Of a stretch of DNA of 64,000 bases, positions 55,080 through 63,216 are shown piece after piece. The stretch is from Scalesia atractyloides (taxonomy: Eukaryota; Streptophyta; Magnoliopsida; Asterales; Asteraceae): positions 40,250,869 to 40,314,868 of the forward strand of contig CAMTDV010000018.1 in the NCBI GenBank assembly GCA_947069175.1, read 5' to 3'. Within the stretch, counting starts at the first letter, position 1. Each line of letters opens with the position of its first letter. Position numbers and translations under genes: made by a program. The notes under the pieces are model-generated. The model was not told the DNA's origin. It saw only the letters and a list, made by a program, of their open reading frames with translations, and did no database searches.

Positions 55080-55395
55080 CTCTCATGTTGAAGGGATTAA
55101 GATCCCTTCACATGTTTAAAGGTATCCACCTTTCTTCCGAATTGGGTTTAAACACCGCGCCTGGAGCGCAAGTATCTGGGTATAGTTCAAGATGGCGGGA
55201 CTAGTTCATGTAAAAGTGGCTGACAATTTCATTATTGTTGGCTATATCCCGGATCCTTACGGTAAGGATTGATCACCCTCTCTCGCGAAAGAGTATTTTC
55301 ATACTCTCTAAGGTTTAAAGGTTTTCACCTTTCTAAGTCTTGGAGTTTATACACTCCCTCCTGTAGCGCACGAGAACAAGGGTGTATCCCCAGGA
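55080..55395 (+). repeat. Two tandem hairpin modules in the Tat 3' region
   Basis: Each module has the same order of stem-loops. Module 1: GAAGGGAT-TAAG-ATCCCTTC (55090-55109), AAAGGT-ATCC-ACCTTT (55118-55133), then GGGTTTAAACACC (55144-55156). Module 2: AGAGTAT-TTTC-ATACTCT (55290-55307), AAAGGT-TTTC-ACCTTT (55317-55332), then GGAGT-TTATAC-ACTCC (55342-55357). The first and third stems differ in sequence between modules but remain complementary. The modules are about 200 bp apart and share flanking words such as CCCTCTCTC and TTTAAAGGT. Confidence 0.75.
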
Positions 55396-55929
55396 TACTA
55401 AGGGTTTATCCCCAGCAAAATTAAAGTTTTGAAAAATTCCAAATTTTGATTGTGTCAACACACATTCTTTTATGGATAAAACATTATGAAGTTTAATCGC
55501 TAAGTGAAAAAATGTTCAGGTATGCCATGCACTGATGCAAGATCCTGCACAGACAGGGGACATCCATGCTGGGGACATTGCAGAAGGTACAAAGATTAAG
55601 GATTGGAAATTATTGCCTAAGTGTTTCTGGTATGGTTTTTTATTTTTCAAATCTTGGAAACCGTATCTGAATGATCTAATTTTTCTACCAAAACCAAGTT
55701 TTTGTCTAACACTTTGACAAAAAATTTTACATTATCCATCAGTATCTTGAGCAGGATATTCAAAACATATATTTCAAAATAAAAACATGTCTTTCAAAAT
55801 AAAAACATAACAATAACAGATAAGGCAAAAAAGTTAGTTTATTATTAACATTCTAAAAGATTGTGTTCTTGGTTTCATCTCAAACCGAGACCCATCCACC
55901 AAGAATGTAAAAGGTCTAAAGCATATTAC

Positions 55930-56475
55930 CATTGATGACCAAAGGCTTCGTCCTGAGACACAGGATCCCTCCACCTTCGGCCATCATATTATACTAATAT
56001 CTAAGTGCAGGAAAGTAAATTGTTGGACAAACATCAATCATCAAATTTAAAAAAAGTGGTCTCTGACCATACCTTCACCATCACCAACTTCAGCTCTAGC
56101 AGGATGCTCCACAGGGCTGCCTCCCAAGTCCTACAGCTTGGCTCCTAGGAGCTTTGTTGTTCCACAAGCCTCCTTGTAAATAGATACCAAGCGAACCAGA
56201 CCTTACAAAACAGAATACCGCCAAGATTCTCATAGGAGAAGGCTGTGGCAGCAGTAGCAGGGAGATCCTGATGCCCGGGAACTAGTCAGAGAGGAAGGCT
56301 TAGGAGCAGCTGAAGAAGCTTTAGAGCTGGTGGCAGCAGAGGGCTCCTTTTTCACCAAGGCAGGCTTAGAAAAGTTGTCAAGATCCTCTAGATCGAAAGT
56401 AGTAGGGTCCTTGGTGGAATCTGCGTAAAAGGGAGTAATTCTAATTTTATTACATATTCTGAAGTAACCAAACAT
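55930..56475 (-). pseudogene. Antisense coding remnant in the Tat 3' region
   Basis: A minus-strand frame (56475-56230) reads MFGYFRICNKIRITPF, then DPTTFDLEDLDNFSKPAL, followed by a Ser/Ala/Pro/Lys-rich tail, and breaks near 56230. Weakly coding-like sequence continues to about 55930. Several plant gypsy elements are known to carry an antisense ORF between integrase and LTR. In composites such proteins are often annotated with a putative gypsy-type transposase domain. The match here is by position and composition only. Confidence 0.4.
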
Positions 56476-56649
56476 ATGCTGGAGAATTTAAAACAAATAT
56501 CATTACCAGACATGCCAGAAGACTACCTACTTATGAGAAATATAACCTTGGAGGTTGCACGAAGTCACATCAATGTCTACATCTCATTAACTGCATCGAA
56601 CAATGCAAAGAAAAATATACCCGTTTAGATTTCAGGATCCCAACAGTTA

Positions 56650-56665
56650 TATTTTTGGGGACAAT
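56650..56665 (+). promoter_or_regulatory. Tat element polypurine tract region
   Basis: TATTTTTGGGGACAAT precedes the 3' LTR start TGTTATGGGTGG. A T-run followed by GGGGACA is an acceptable plant polypurine region, but the purine stretch is short. Confidence 0.6.
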
Positions 56666-57494
56666 TGTTATGGGTGGAATTTCCAGCTTATATCCTGAAG
56701 GCATATCCTGATATTATATGCTTAATACTGCGACCAGGATACTGAACCATGATATTGGTAAAATCCTGCGGGGGTATCCTACTCGCTACTAACGATTTTC
56801 TTTGGTTGCAAGGTACCAACGTTAAAGGACTTGGTCTACCTGAAGATTCGCTCAAGGTGGTTGAAAAATGGACGTTGATGGCGGAAGAATGGTCTTGTAA
56901 CGGTCAAAATATAAGAAAGGAACATTCTGCGAGAATTTCGGATGCTGGTCAACGGTATTAATGTTGTGATGGTTATGTGAGCTGAAGACCAGGGTTTATA
57001 GTTAATATGCACGTGGAAAACAAGTTGAAACAGTCCCTCAACGTTCAGAAGGGAATATCCCCAGCATCCCGGGAATATAGGATAGTTAGTTAATTCTTGT
57101 AACTATAAAAAGGGAATGCTAGATAATAGGAAGGACACTTGAACTCACTTCACTCCGAGCTCTCTCTAACTCACACACATTATTGTCTAGCAATCACACA
57201 TTCACACTCACAACTAGCAATCATTATAACACTTAGTAGCGATCTAGGCATTATCCTGCACTGTATCCTGGTTATTCAAGCAATAAGAAGAACAAGTCAG
57301 CCAACGATTGTCAGCTCCTGAGGTTTTATTCCGGCGATCTAGATTGATCAAGGGCTTTCCTTGTACATCATGTGTCATTTTCTACTTTTATCGCATTTAC
57401 TTGTTATTTTGATACAGTTCATTATCCTGAGACTATATCCTGAAACTGTTTTCGTAATCAACCAACTTAGCATATTCTTACAAATCACGATAAC
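56666..57494 (+). repeat. Tat element 3' LTR
   Basis: This block of about 829 bp begins TGTTATGGG and ends CACGATAACA, giving matching inverted termini TGTTAT/ATAACA. A TATA-like box TATAAAAAGG is at about 57106-57115, followed by a CT-rich start-like stretch. The partner LTR lies beyond the left edge, so this end was placed from termini and the polypurine tract alone. The expected right target duplication would be CGCCA (57495-57499). Confidence 0.7.
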
Positions 57495-57545
57495 ACGCCA
57501 CCTCACATACTAAGTTTGATCACTTAATTGCTTCGGTAATTTTTT

Positions 57546-57552
57546 ACATATG

Positions 57553-57585
<33 letters not shown>

Positions 57586-57608
57586 GTATATATATATGTA
57601 TGTATATT
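57546..57608. repeat. TA/TATG microsatellite
   Basis: This is about 60 bp of TATATA interrupted by TATG units, just outside the Tat LTR. Confidence 0.95.
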
Positions 57609-58848
57609 ACCTTTCCAATTATACCCCTGTTAACTCCAACAAAAACACATGGATCATGATCCTACCGTCCAATTCACACGGATCATGATCCCCACATACC
57701 CTTTTGAAAGTTGTCCTACAATCCCTGCTTTTGTACAACTTTTTTAAAATTCTTCATTATCCGCCCCCATGTCCTCCCAAATTTCTCTCCAAGCTTAGGC
57801 GATACAACAAGAAGATCCAACTTTCTATTTGGTTTCCCCTCCAAGAAATATTCAGATCTACGGTTTCTAAAGCAGATCCAACAAGCAGATCTATGGCACT
57901 TGTTTAGTGAAAAACAAGCGATTCAGATCCAAGGCAACTCAGATCTACGTTACTTGTTCCGTTCTTACTCCTTTCTCTCTTTTGTTTTTGTTGAACTCTT
58001 TTCGTTTTTGTAGAACTCATATCACAAGATCCGGTATCAGTGAAACTCTTTTGTTTTGGGGAGTGAAGAACAAGAAGATCTAGTATCATGTATGTTAGTA
58101 GAACTCATATCACACCTGTATGTATCTTATATTTTTGTAGATCTAGGGTTTCTTTGTATTTTACGGATTCGTAAAGTGATGATTTGTGTTGTTACAGGAT
58201 GGAGATCTAATGGAGATTTGGGTGGATTCCGGCCCCCACTGGCGGCATCGATTGTGGATGGCATTTAGAGTAGCAGAAGATGTCGAAAGAAGTTAAGAAC
58301 TGGTAATCTCCATATATCACCCTCATACTCTTACAAAAGTTTGATTTGCTTATGTTGTTTGAAATGGATTAATCAGATATATGGCAAATCTGAGTATTCA
58401 AGTAATCAATACGTAAAATGAGCAAAAAGGACATTTTCATCCCCAGTTGTGAACTAACTAAGATGACTTTGCAGGAAATTGTTCTTATCTGTCGTTATTG
58501 GTTTATGGGTTGGCCCTATAATAGGATTTGTAACAATGCTTACAGGTATGAGGTAAAAACATGCAAAGGAATTGTACTTTATTACATTCTTAGTTTGCTG
58601 TTTAGGTGTATTGAGGTTTAGGTTTAGTAATGATACTTTATTTCATTCTTAATCCAAAAATTTTTTTACTATATCATAATTTGTGTATAATTCTTGTAAA
58701 AATTGGATCTTCATCTAGAATAGTCTTGTAATTTATGATAATTTGTGTTTTATGGGTTGTTTGTGGTTCTAAATTATGATTCTTGATTCTTTATGGTGGT
58801 GAGAGTTATTGATTTGAAATTAAGAGGGGTTTTAATCCAGATGATTTT
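57609..58848 (+). other. Leader-like region before the gene fragments, no gene recognised
   Basis: It contains two copies of the 12-bp palindrome GGATCATGATCC (57651-57662 and 57680-57691). A CT-rich stretch with repeated AGATCTA/CAGATC words (57800-57950) follows. There is an exon-like segment bounded by TGTTACAG at 58197 and GTAATC near 58306, and an unassigned frame of 67 codons at 58418-58621. The arrangement resembles the 5' untranslated exons of a plant transcript, but no protein family was recognised. Confidence 0.45.
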
Positions 58849-59002
58849 ATGATGGTTGGGTCACAAGGGGGTTCAAGTTCATCAAGGCCATATCCTGAAT
58901 AAAAACATATGAAATGGTGGATGACCCTTTAACGGATCATATTGTTTCTTGGAGTTATACTGGGAGTAGTTTTGTTGTTTGGAATCCGCCCGAGTTTGTG
59001 TA
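58849..59002 (+). pseudogene. Heat-shock transcription factor fragment (DNA-binding domain start)
   Basis: From the ATG at 58849 the reading MMVGSQGGSSSSRP is a typical Ser/Gly-rich start. After a shift near 58895, KTYEMVDDPLTDHIVSW and SYTGSSFVVWNPPEF match the first third of the plant class A heat-shock factor DNA-binding domain, which normally continues into the recognition helix. A stop follows and the rest of the domain is missing, so no DNA binding is possible. The subclass (A4, A5 or A8 like) cannot be settled from 34 codons. It lies on the same strand as the next three fragments. Confidence 0.87.
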
Positions 59003-59540
59003 GGAATCGTTAGAACTAATGGTAAATCATTATTTTTTGGATTAATGTAGGCTTTTTGTTTATTGTTTGGGATAAACAACACATCCAAACAGGCCAAAGT
59101 AGGCTAAATTAAAAAAAACTTTTAAGAGTTAACAGGTTATAAATCGGTTCACCTGAACTTTTGTTTATCGTTTTATCTTTTATTAAAAGTGTAGTATTAA
59201 AGATGACTATTTATGAATAGACAAGTGTGTAGTGATTATTGGGTTTTTATAGCTGCATTCCAAATTTTTATGAACGTACCGTGTTATTTCAACTTCGTAC
59301 CATCATAAATAATCAGTTATGTTATTTTTATTGCATATTTAGCAGGTGTTTATGCAGATTATCTTCTCACAAGTTTGAAGCAACTTTGGAGTTTATATCA
59401 GTGGATGTTCTTTCTTATGCAAACATACCTTATGCCGTTTGGGGACCAAAGAGCACCAGGACTCTTTCTTTGAAGCAATTTTTTTTTTGATAATTTTAGA
59501 ATTCTGAACTGATGTATGAAGTTGTGGTTAAAATTTGTAG
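59003..59540 (+). other. Unassigned stretch between HSF and clathrin fragments
   Basis: It includes an open frame 59239-59490. The part CRLSSHKFEATLEF...YAVWGPKSTRTLSL (about 59357-59470) looks exon-like, but no family was recognised. The remainder is AT-rich and intron-like, ending in AAATTTGTAG just before the clathrin fragment. Confidence 0.4.
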
Positions 59541-59960
59541 GTGGATGATATGGAAGAAGTAAGCGAGTACCATCAAAGTAGAGGATGACATCTACCGTCA
59601 CGAATGATTCTCCTGACGCTTGGGATCATATGCAGTTTAAAGATATTGTTGTTAAAGTGGCAAATGTTGAGCTTTATTATAAAGTTGTTCATTTCTACTT
59701 GCAAGAGCATCCGGATCTTATCAATGATGTTCTCAATGTTCTTGCTCTATGTGTTGACCATACACGTGTGGTCGACATTATGCGAAAGGTTTGTGTACAA
59801 CTCCAAAAACTTTTAGATCAGATTCTTCTGTCTTCTGGTACTGAGTGGTTGACTTAATGAACTACAAGCGGGCCAGCTTCCTCTTGCGAAACCATATATG
59901 GTTGCAGTTCAGAGCAACGATGTATTTGCTGTAAATGAGGCGTTGAATGAAATATATGTG
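59541..59960 (+). pseudogene. CHC: Clathrin heavy chain fragment, internally deleted
   Basis: Three colinear pieces of the clathrin heavy chain leg are present. First is VDDMEEVSEYHQSRG (59541-59585), after an intron-like TTTGTAG. Second is SPDAWDHMQFKD, followed by VANVELYYK, HFYLQEHPDLIND and RVVDIMRK-type codons (59609-59788). Third is GQLPLAKPYMVAVQSNN-like sequence and AVNEALNEIYV (59868-59960). In the family the first two pieces are separated by roughly 80 residues, so an internal deletion is present. The 80 bp between the second and third pieces look like a shortened intron whose frame ends in a stop. Clathrin heavy chain normally has about 1700 residues; only about 110 remain here. 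Confidence 0.93.
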
Positions 59961-60015
59961 TTGGTGACTGATTGTTGTAATTTTCTTTTTTTTTTTTGTT
60001 TACCTTTAGCGTTCG

Positions 60016-60547
60016 AAAAAAACTACAGTTACTGCTGTTGAGATGTTCAAGAAGAGTTTAGATCATGGAGAAGTATCTTATTTTTACTTTTTTGCCAGGC
60101 TGGCAATAAGGTCGGTCTTCTTTTGCGTGGTATAAGTAGGACCGTCCAGCGATGAAAGGTAATTAAAACTAGGGGTGTTCAAAACCGGATATCAGGAAAT
60201 TCGGATATCCGAAAATTTCAGATAGTGAAACGGATATCTAAAATCTTGAAAACAAATGTTCCAAAAACGCTACGTTAAAACTATGTTAAAAGTATCCTTG
60301 AATATAACAAGTGTGTAATGTGTTTATATGAATATATGCGTGCTGATGTTGGTTTGTTCCATGGTTTTAGACAGGTGATTGCAAAGCCAATTAGTGTAAA
60401 ACATACACCAAGTTCAATGCGGAAATATATATTCTGACAAAGGATGAAGGTGGGCGTCATATAGCCTTTTTCTCAAATTACAGACCTCAGTTTTATTTGA
60501 GGATTGCTAAAGATATTGGAAAATTAGTGTCGCAAAGAGTGAACTGA
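60016..60547 (+). pseudogene. Mitochondrial-type EF-Tu fragment (domains 2-3)
   Basis: Pieces in family order: KKTTVTAVEMFKKSLDHGE (60016-60072), AGNKVGLLLRGI (60099-60134), a degraded VQR-type segment to 60158, VIAKPISVK (60375 on), and after a shift YTKFNAEIYILTKDEGGRH, AFFSNYRPQFYLR and a stop at 60545. The AEIYVLTKDEGGRH wording is that of mitochondrial rather than plastid EF-Tu. The first gap (26 bp, ending TTGCCAG) is too short for a working plant intron; the second (216 bp) contains an unrelated repeat with CGGATATC words. The GTP-binding domain is absent. It lies 55 bp after the clathrin fragment, on the same strand. Confidence 0.92.
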
Positions 60548-60890
60548 GAATTCTAAAGATGGTAATTATCGTACATGCTCTAACTGATAATTTTTATGCT
60601 TTTTTGACACAATAAATTCGATTTAGTGATATCTTGTGTAGTTGCAGGTACGGAGGCTCTTGCACGTGCAGGTCTCGAGTTAAAGCTCATTCTCGGTAAT
60701 ATATTCTTATCATTTGATAACTTTTTTTTATTTCATGTTGTTTATTTATTCTTGCAGAGATATAGGTTGGGAAAGTAGTTTTGCAAAGAGTGAACTGAGA
60801 ATTATAAAGATGGTAATTATCGTACACGCTCTAACTGATATTTCATTATGCTTTTTTGACACTATTAATTCGATTTAATGATCCCTTTTG
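60513..60890 (+). repeat. Duplicated block at the end of the EF-Tu fragment
   Basis: Sequence at about 60513-60640 is repeated with substitutions at about 60757-60890, including GCAAAGAGTGAACTGAGAAT, GATGGTAATTATCGTACA and GCTTTTTTGACAC. The first copy includes the last codons of the EF-Tu fragment. Between them lies an exon-like segment (60649-60697) flanked by GTTGCAG and GTAATA, which was not assigned. Confidence 0.85.
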
Positions 60891-61313
60891 ACACGATATT
60901 TTCTATGTCTCATATCAAATTGGATAACTAATTATAGTATAGTGAATATGTTGTTAAATTATAACCTATGAAGCTGTGAATTGAACTATAGCTTGGTGTG
61001 GGATCAGGCCAAGGTGCTCAAAAGGAATGATAGATAACAAGCTCGAATATCTCAGACAAAGTGATGAAATTGATGTTGAGGTGTTGGAGGATAGCTGCAG
61101 ATCTAGTATAAGGTAATTTTTTCAAAGGTGGCTACCATCGCTATAGCGAGACTAGACCTATACACTATGTTATTCGCTATAACAAGCGTAGTGATCGTTA
61201 TTAACAACTATGGATGTAGGAATGTTTTGTTTCAGATGTAGGATGATTGGACATGTTTAGATACGATTAAACTTATAATTTTTTTTCCAAATGGCGGTTT
61301 AGGTTTTAGTATC
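60891..61313 (+). other. Unassigned stretch with one exon-like segment
   Basis: Positions 61020-61112 read MIDNKLEYLRQSDEIDVEV and LEDSCRSSIR, followed by GGTAATTTT like a donor site. No family was recognised. A CGCTATAGCG word and AT-rich sequence fill the rest. The last bases before 61314 (TTTAGGTTTTAGTATC) look like an intron end. Confidence 0.4.
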
Positions 61314-61432
61314 ATGGGGACTAGCTATCCATGTGTTAGTGAGGAGTACAAGAAGGCTGTTAACAAAGCCAGGAGGAAGCTTAGAGGATTCATTGCTGAC
61401 AAGAGATGTGCTCCTTTGATGCTCCGTCCTGC
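61314..61432 (+). pseudogene. APX: Cytosolic ascorbate peroxidase first-exon fragment
   Basis: The ATG at 61314 begins MGTSYPCVSEEYKKAV, then NKARRKLRGFIADKRCAPLM and LRPA, matching the N-terminus of cytosolic ascorbate peroxidase. It ends at GCGTAAG (61431-61437), so the break coincides with an intact-looking donor splice site after the LR-A codons. In the enzyme the distal-pocket WHSAGT motif follows, but it is not found downstream. The frame itself is open for 39 codons and has no stop. It is most likely a captured exon rather than an active gene. Confidence 0.92.
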
Positions 61433-61771
61433 GTAAGATTTTGTTTTCTCTTTGTACAGTTTAGGGTTTTTTATTTAGGTATATAAAGATAACATATTGA
61501 TTTTGTGAGAAATTAGGATATATTTGTTATGATCTCACCAGATGGGGATGGGGTTTAGTTGTATGCATGTGTCGATAATGTACCTTTTTAGAAGTACATT
61601 TATATTGCATCTCATGACTATTGTTTTTATATTTATGATTTTGTGAGCATCGAGCTCCTAAAACTACAGTTTTTTTATTTATATCGCATCAATATGCTGT
61701 TAGAATAACCTTCCCATCGACATAAATTGTTATGGGGTTGACCTGAAACAATTTTCGTTATTTAACATGAA
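61433..61771. other. AT-rich stretch, nothing recognised
   Basis: This follows the ascorbate peroxidase exon and starts like intron sequence (GTAAGATTTTG). No further exons or repeats were seen before the MITE. Confidence 0.5.
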
Positions 61772-62167
61772 GGGAGTATCCAGGTTTAAAAAACCGAAAC
61801 ACGTTTTGAGATGTTTTCCTTTCGCTTCACGAGGCGCCTTTAGGCGAACCGAGACAGAATTAAAAAATAAATATAAAATTATATATCTTATAAAACTAAT
61901 AACAATAACTAAATTCATCATCTAAGTCATCAAAAACACTCAATAAAAAAGACATAAATTGGTTGAAGTTGACAAAAAGTCAAAAACATCAAAAACAAAC
62001 ATCATAAACCCTTGAGGTGCAACATATTTAGCGCCTCCTTCCCTCTGAGGTGCACGTACAATAGAAACCCCATGAGGTGCGCCTCAGAATTGTTTATTGG
62101 GCGTTTTGGCTTGAGGCGCGCCTCGAGGTGCACACGTCAACCGTTTTTTATAAACCACGGGGAGTAT
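61772..62167. mobile_element. MITE 1, hAT-type, TSD GGGAGTAT
   Basis: Element 61780-62159 (380 bp) is flanked by identical 8-bp GGGAGTAT at 61772-61779 and 62160-62167, the duplication length of hAT transposons. The ends are imperfect inverted repeats: CCAGGTTTAAAAAACCG inward from the left, and CCGTGGTTTATAAAAAACGG read inward from the right. It is non-coding, with GAGGCGC words near both ends (61831 and 62112). Confidence 0.78.
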
Positions 62168-62618
62168 GATTTTTTATACAATGATTTTGACAGTACAAAT
62201 AATAGCGATATTAATGAAACAGGCAATATATTTCACATGGGTATTATTCGTGATGGTTGTGGAGTTCACCTGATAACCGGATTTTCTGGCAGTCCCTAGG
62301 AATTCATCCATAACAGGTAAGATTGCAACTTGTACTTTTCCAGGTGAGTGGCACTACAATCACATTGTTTTAATGCATTCTTATAAAATTTAACTAAAAA
62401 GGGAAATGCTAAATGGCAATAAGCCATGTAGTGTTTATGTAAATGTATGAAAAACTCCTAAATCGCGCTTTATTTAAAAGGTTGCATTATTTTGTAATTT
62501 ATATAGTTTTTACTACTAAATTTAGCACATTACAGTTAATTATGCTATAAAAATGGATGCAAATGTATGAGACCCGACACAACCTGTTTCGATGTACACA
62601 TATAACTCACATGTTTTT
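62168..62618. other. Stretch between the two MITEs, nothing recognised
   Basis: A 44-codon plus-strand frame (62168-62299: YDFLYNDFDSTNNSDINETG region) is open but matches no family I know. The remainder is AT-rich. Confidence 0.4.
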
Positions 62619-63110
62619 GACCCGTCCATAGTTATCAAAGGCGCAAAGCACACTCAAGGCACTTAGGCTCCGCTTAGGGCCTAGGCGATAGGCGCAAAAA
62701 AGCGTTGGCCTTAGGAAAAAAGCGCACCTAAATGAAATAAACCAAAAGTTCATTAAAGCAATAAAGTACTCAATACCAAAACCAAAATGTTCACCCACAC
62801 TTAAAAAGTCTCATATCACAAAATACTCAAAACCAACAGGTTCAGATTCGAAAGTAGAAAAAATACTGCATAAAAAGTGGAACTTTGGACATCATACGAG
62901 CCTTTAGTGATATCATTTGTTGGTAAAAGCTCTATAAATACTGCAGAAATACGGGATTTTATTACGAAATAATAAAGAAAAATATTAAATATCATTACGG
63001 TTTTGGCCGCGCTATACTTACCTTGATAGCATAAGCGCATTTATTGTGAACCGCCCAGAAAAAAACGCCTAGGTGCCAAAAGCATACGCTTTTGATAACT
63101 ATGACCCGTC
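62619..63110. mobile_element. MITE 2, hAT-type, TSD GACCCGTC
   Basis: Element 62627-63102 (476 bp) is flanked by GACCCGTC at 62619-62626 and 63103-63110. Terminal inverted repeats: CATAGTTATCAAAGGCGC at the left, and CATAGTTATCAAAAGCG read inward from the right. If the last G is counted as part of the element, the duplication is 7 bp (ACCCGTC) and the ends become symmetrical. It is non-coding and rich in AGGCGC/GCGCC words, as in other plant non-autonomous hAT elements. Confidence 0.85.
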
Positions 63111-63216
63111 ACCCAACCGACTGACTCGCGCTATTTGTTTTCGTGTTCATAAAGGGCCGCTGTCATATCTGGTAGAGAGCCCAACTTTGATATCATAACT
63201 TAGGAGAACAAACTCA

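Larger units (their letters stand above)
54852..56648 (+). other. Tat element long 3' region after integrase
   Basis: About 1.8 kb separates the integrase stop from the polypurine tract. Tat elements typically have a long region here. It holds two tandem hairpin modules (55080-55185 and 55280-55395), CAGGATA/TATCCTG words, and a probable antisense coding remnant near 56475-55930. No plus-strand gene is convincing. Confidence 0.75.

Noticed and set aside
61314..61432. An active ascorbate peroxidase gene.
   Set aside because: Only the first exon is present. No WHSAGT-containing second exon or later heme-ligand region was found in the 2.5 kb downstream, and it lies in a mosaic of other broken genes.
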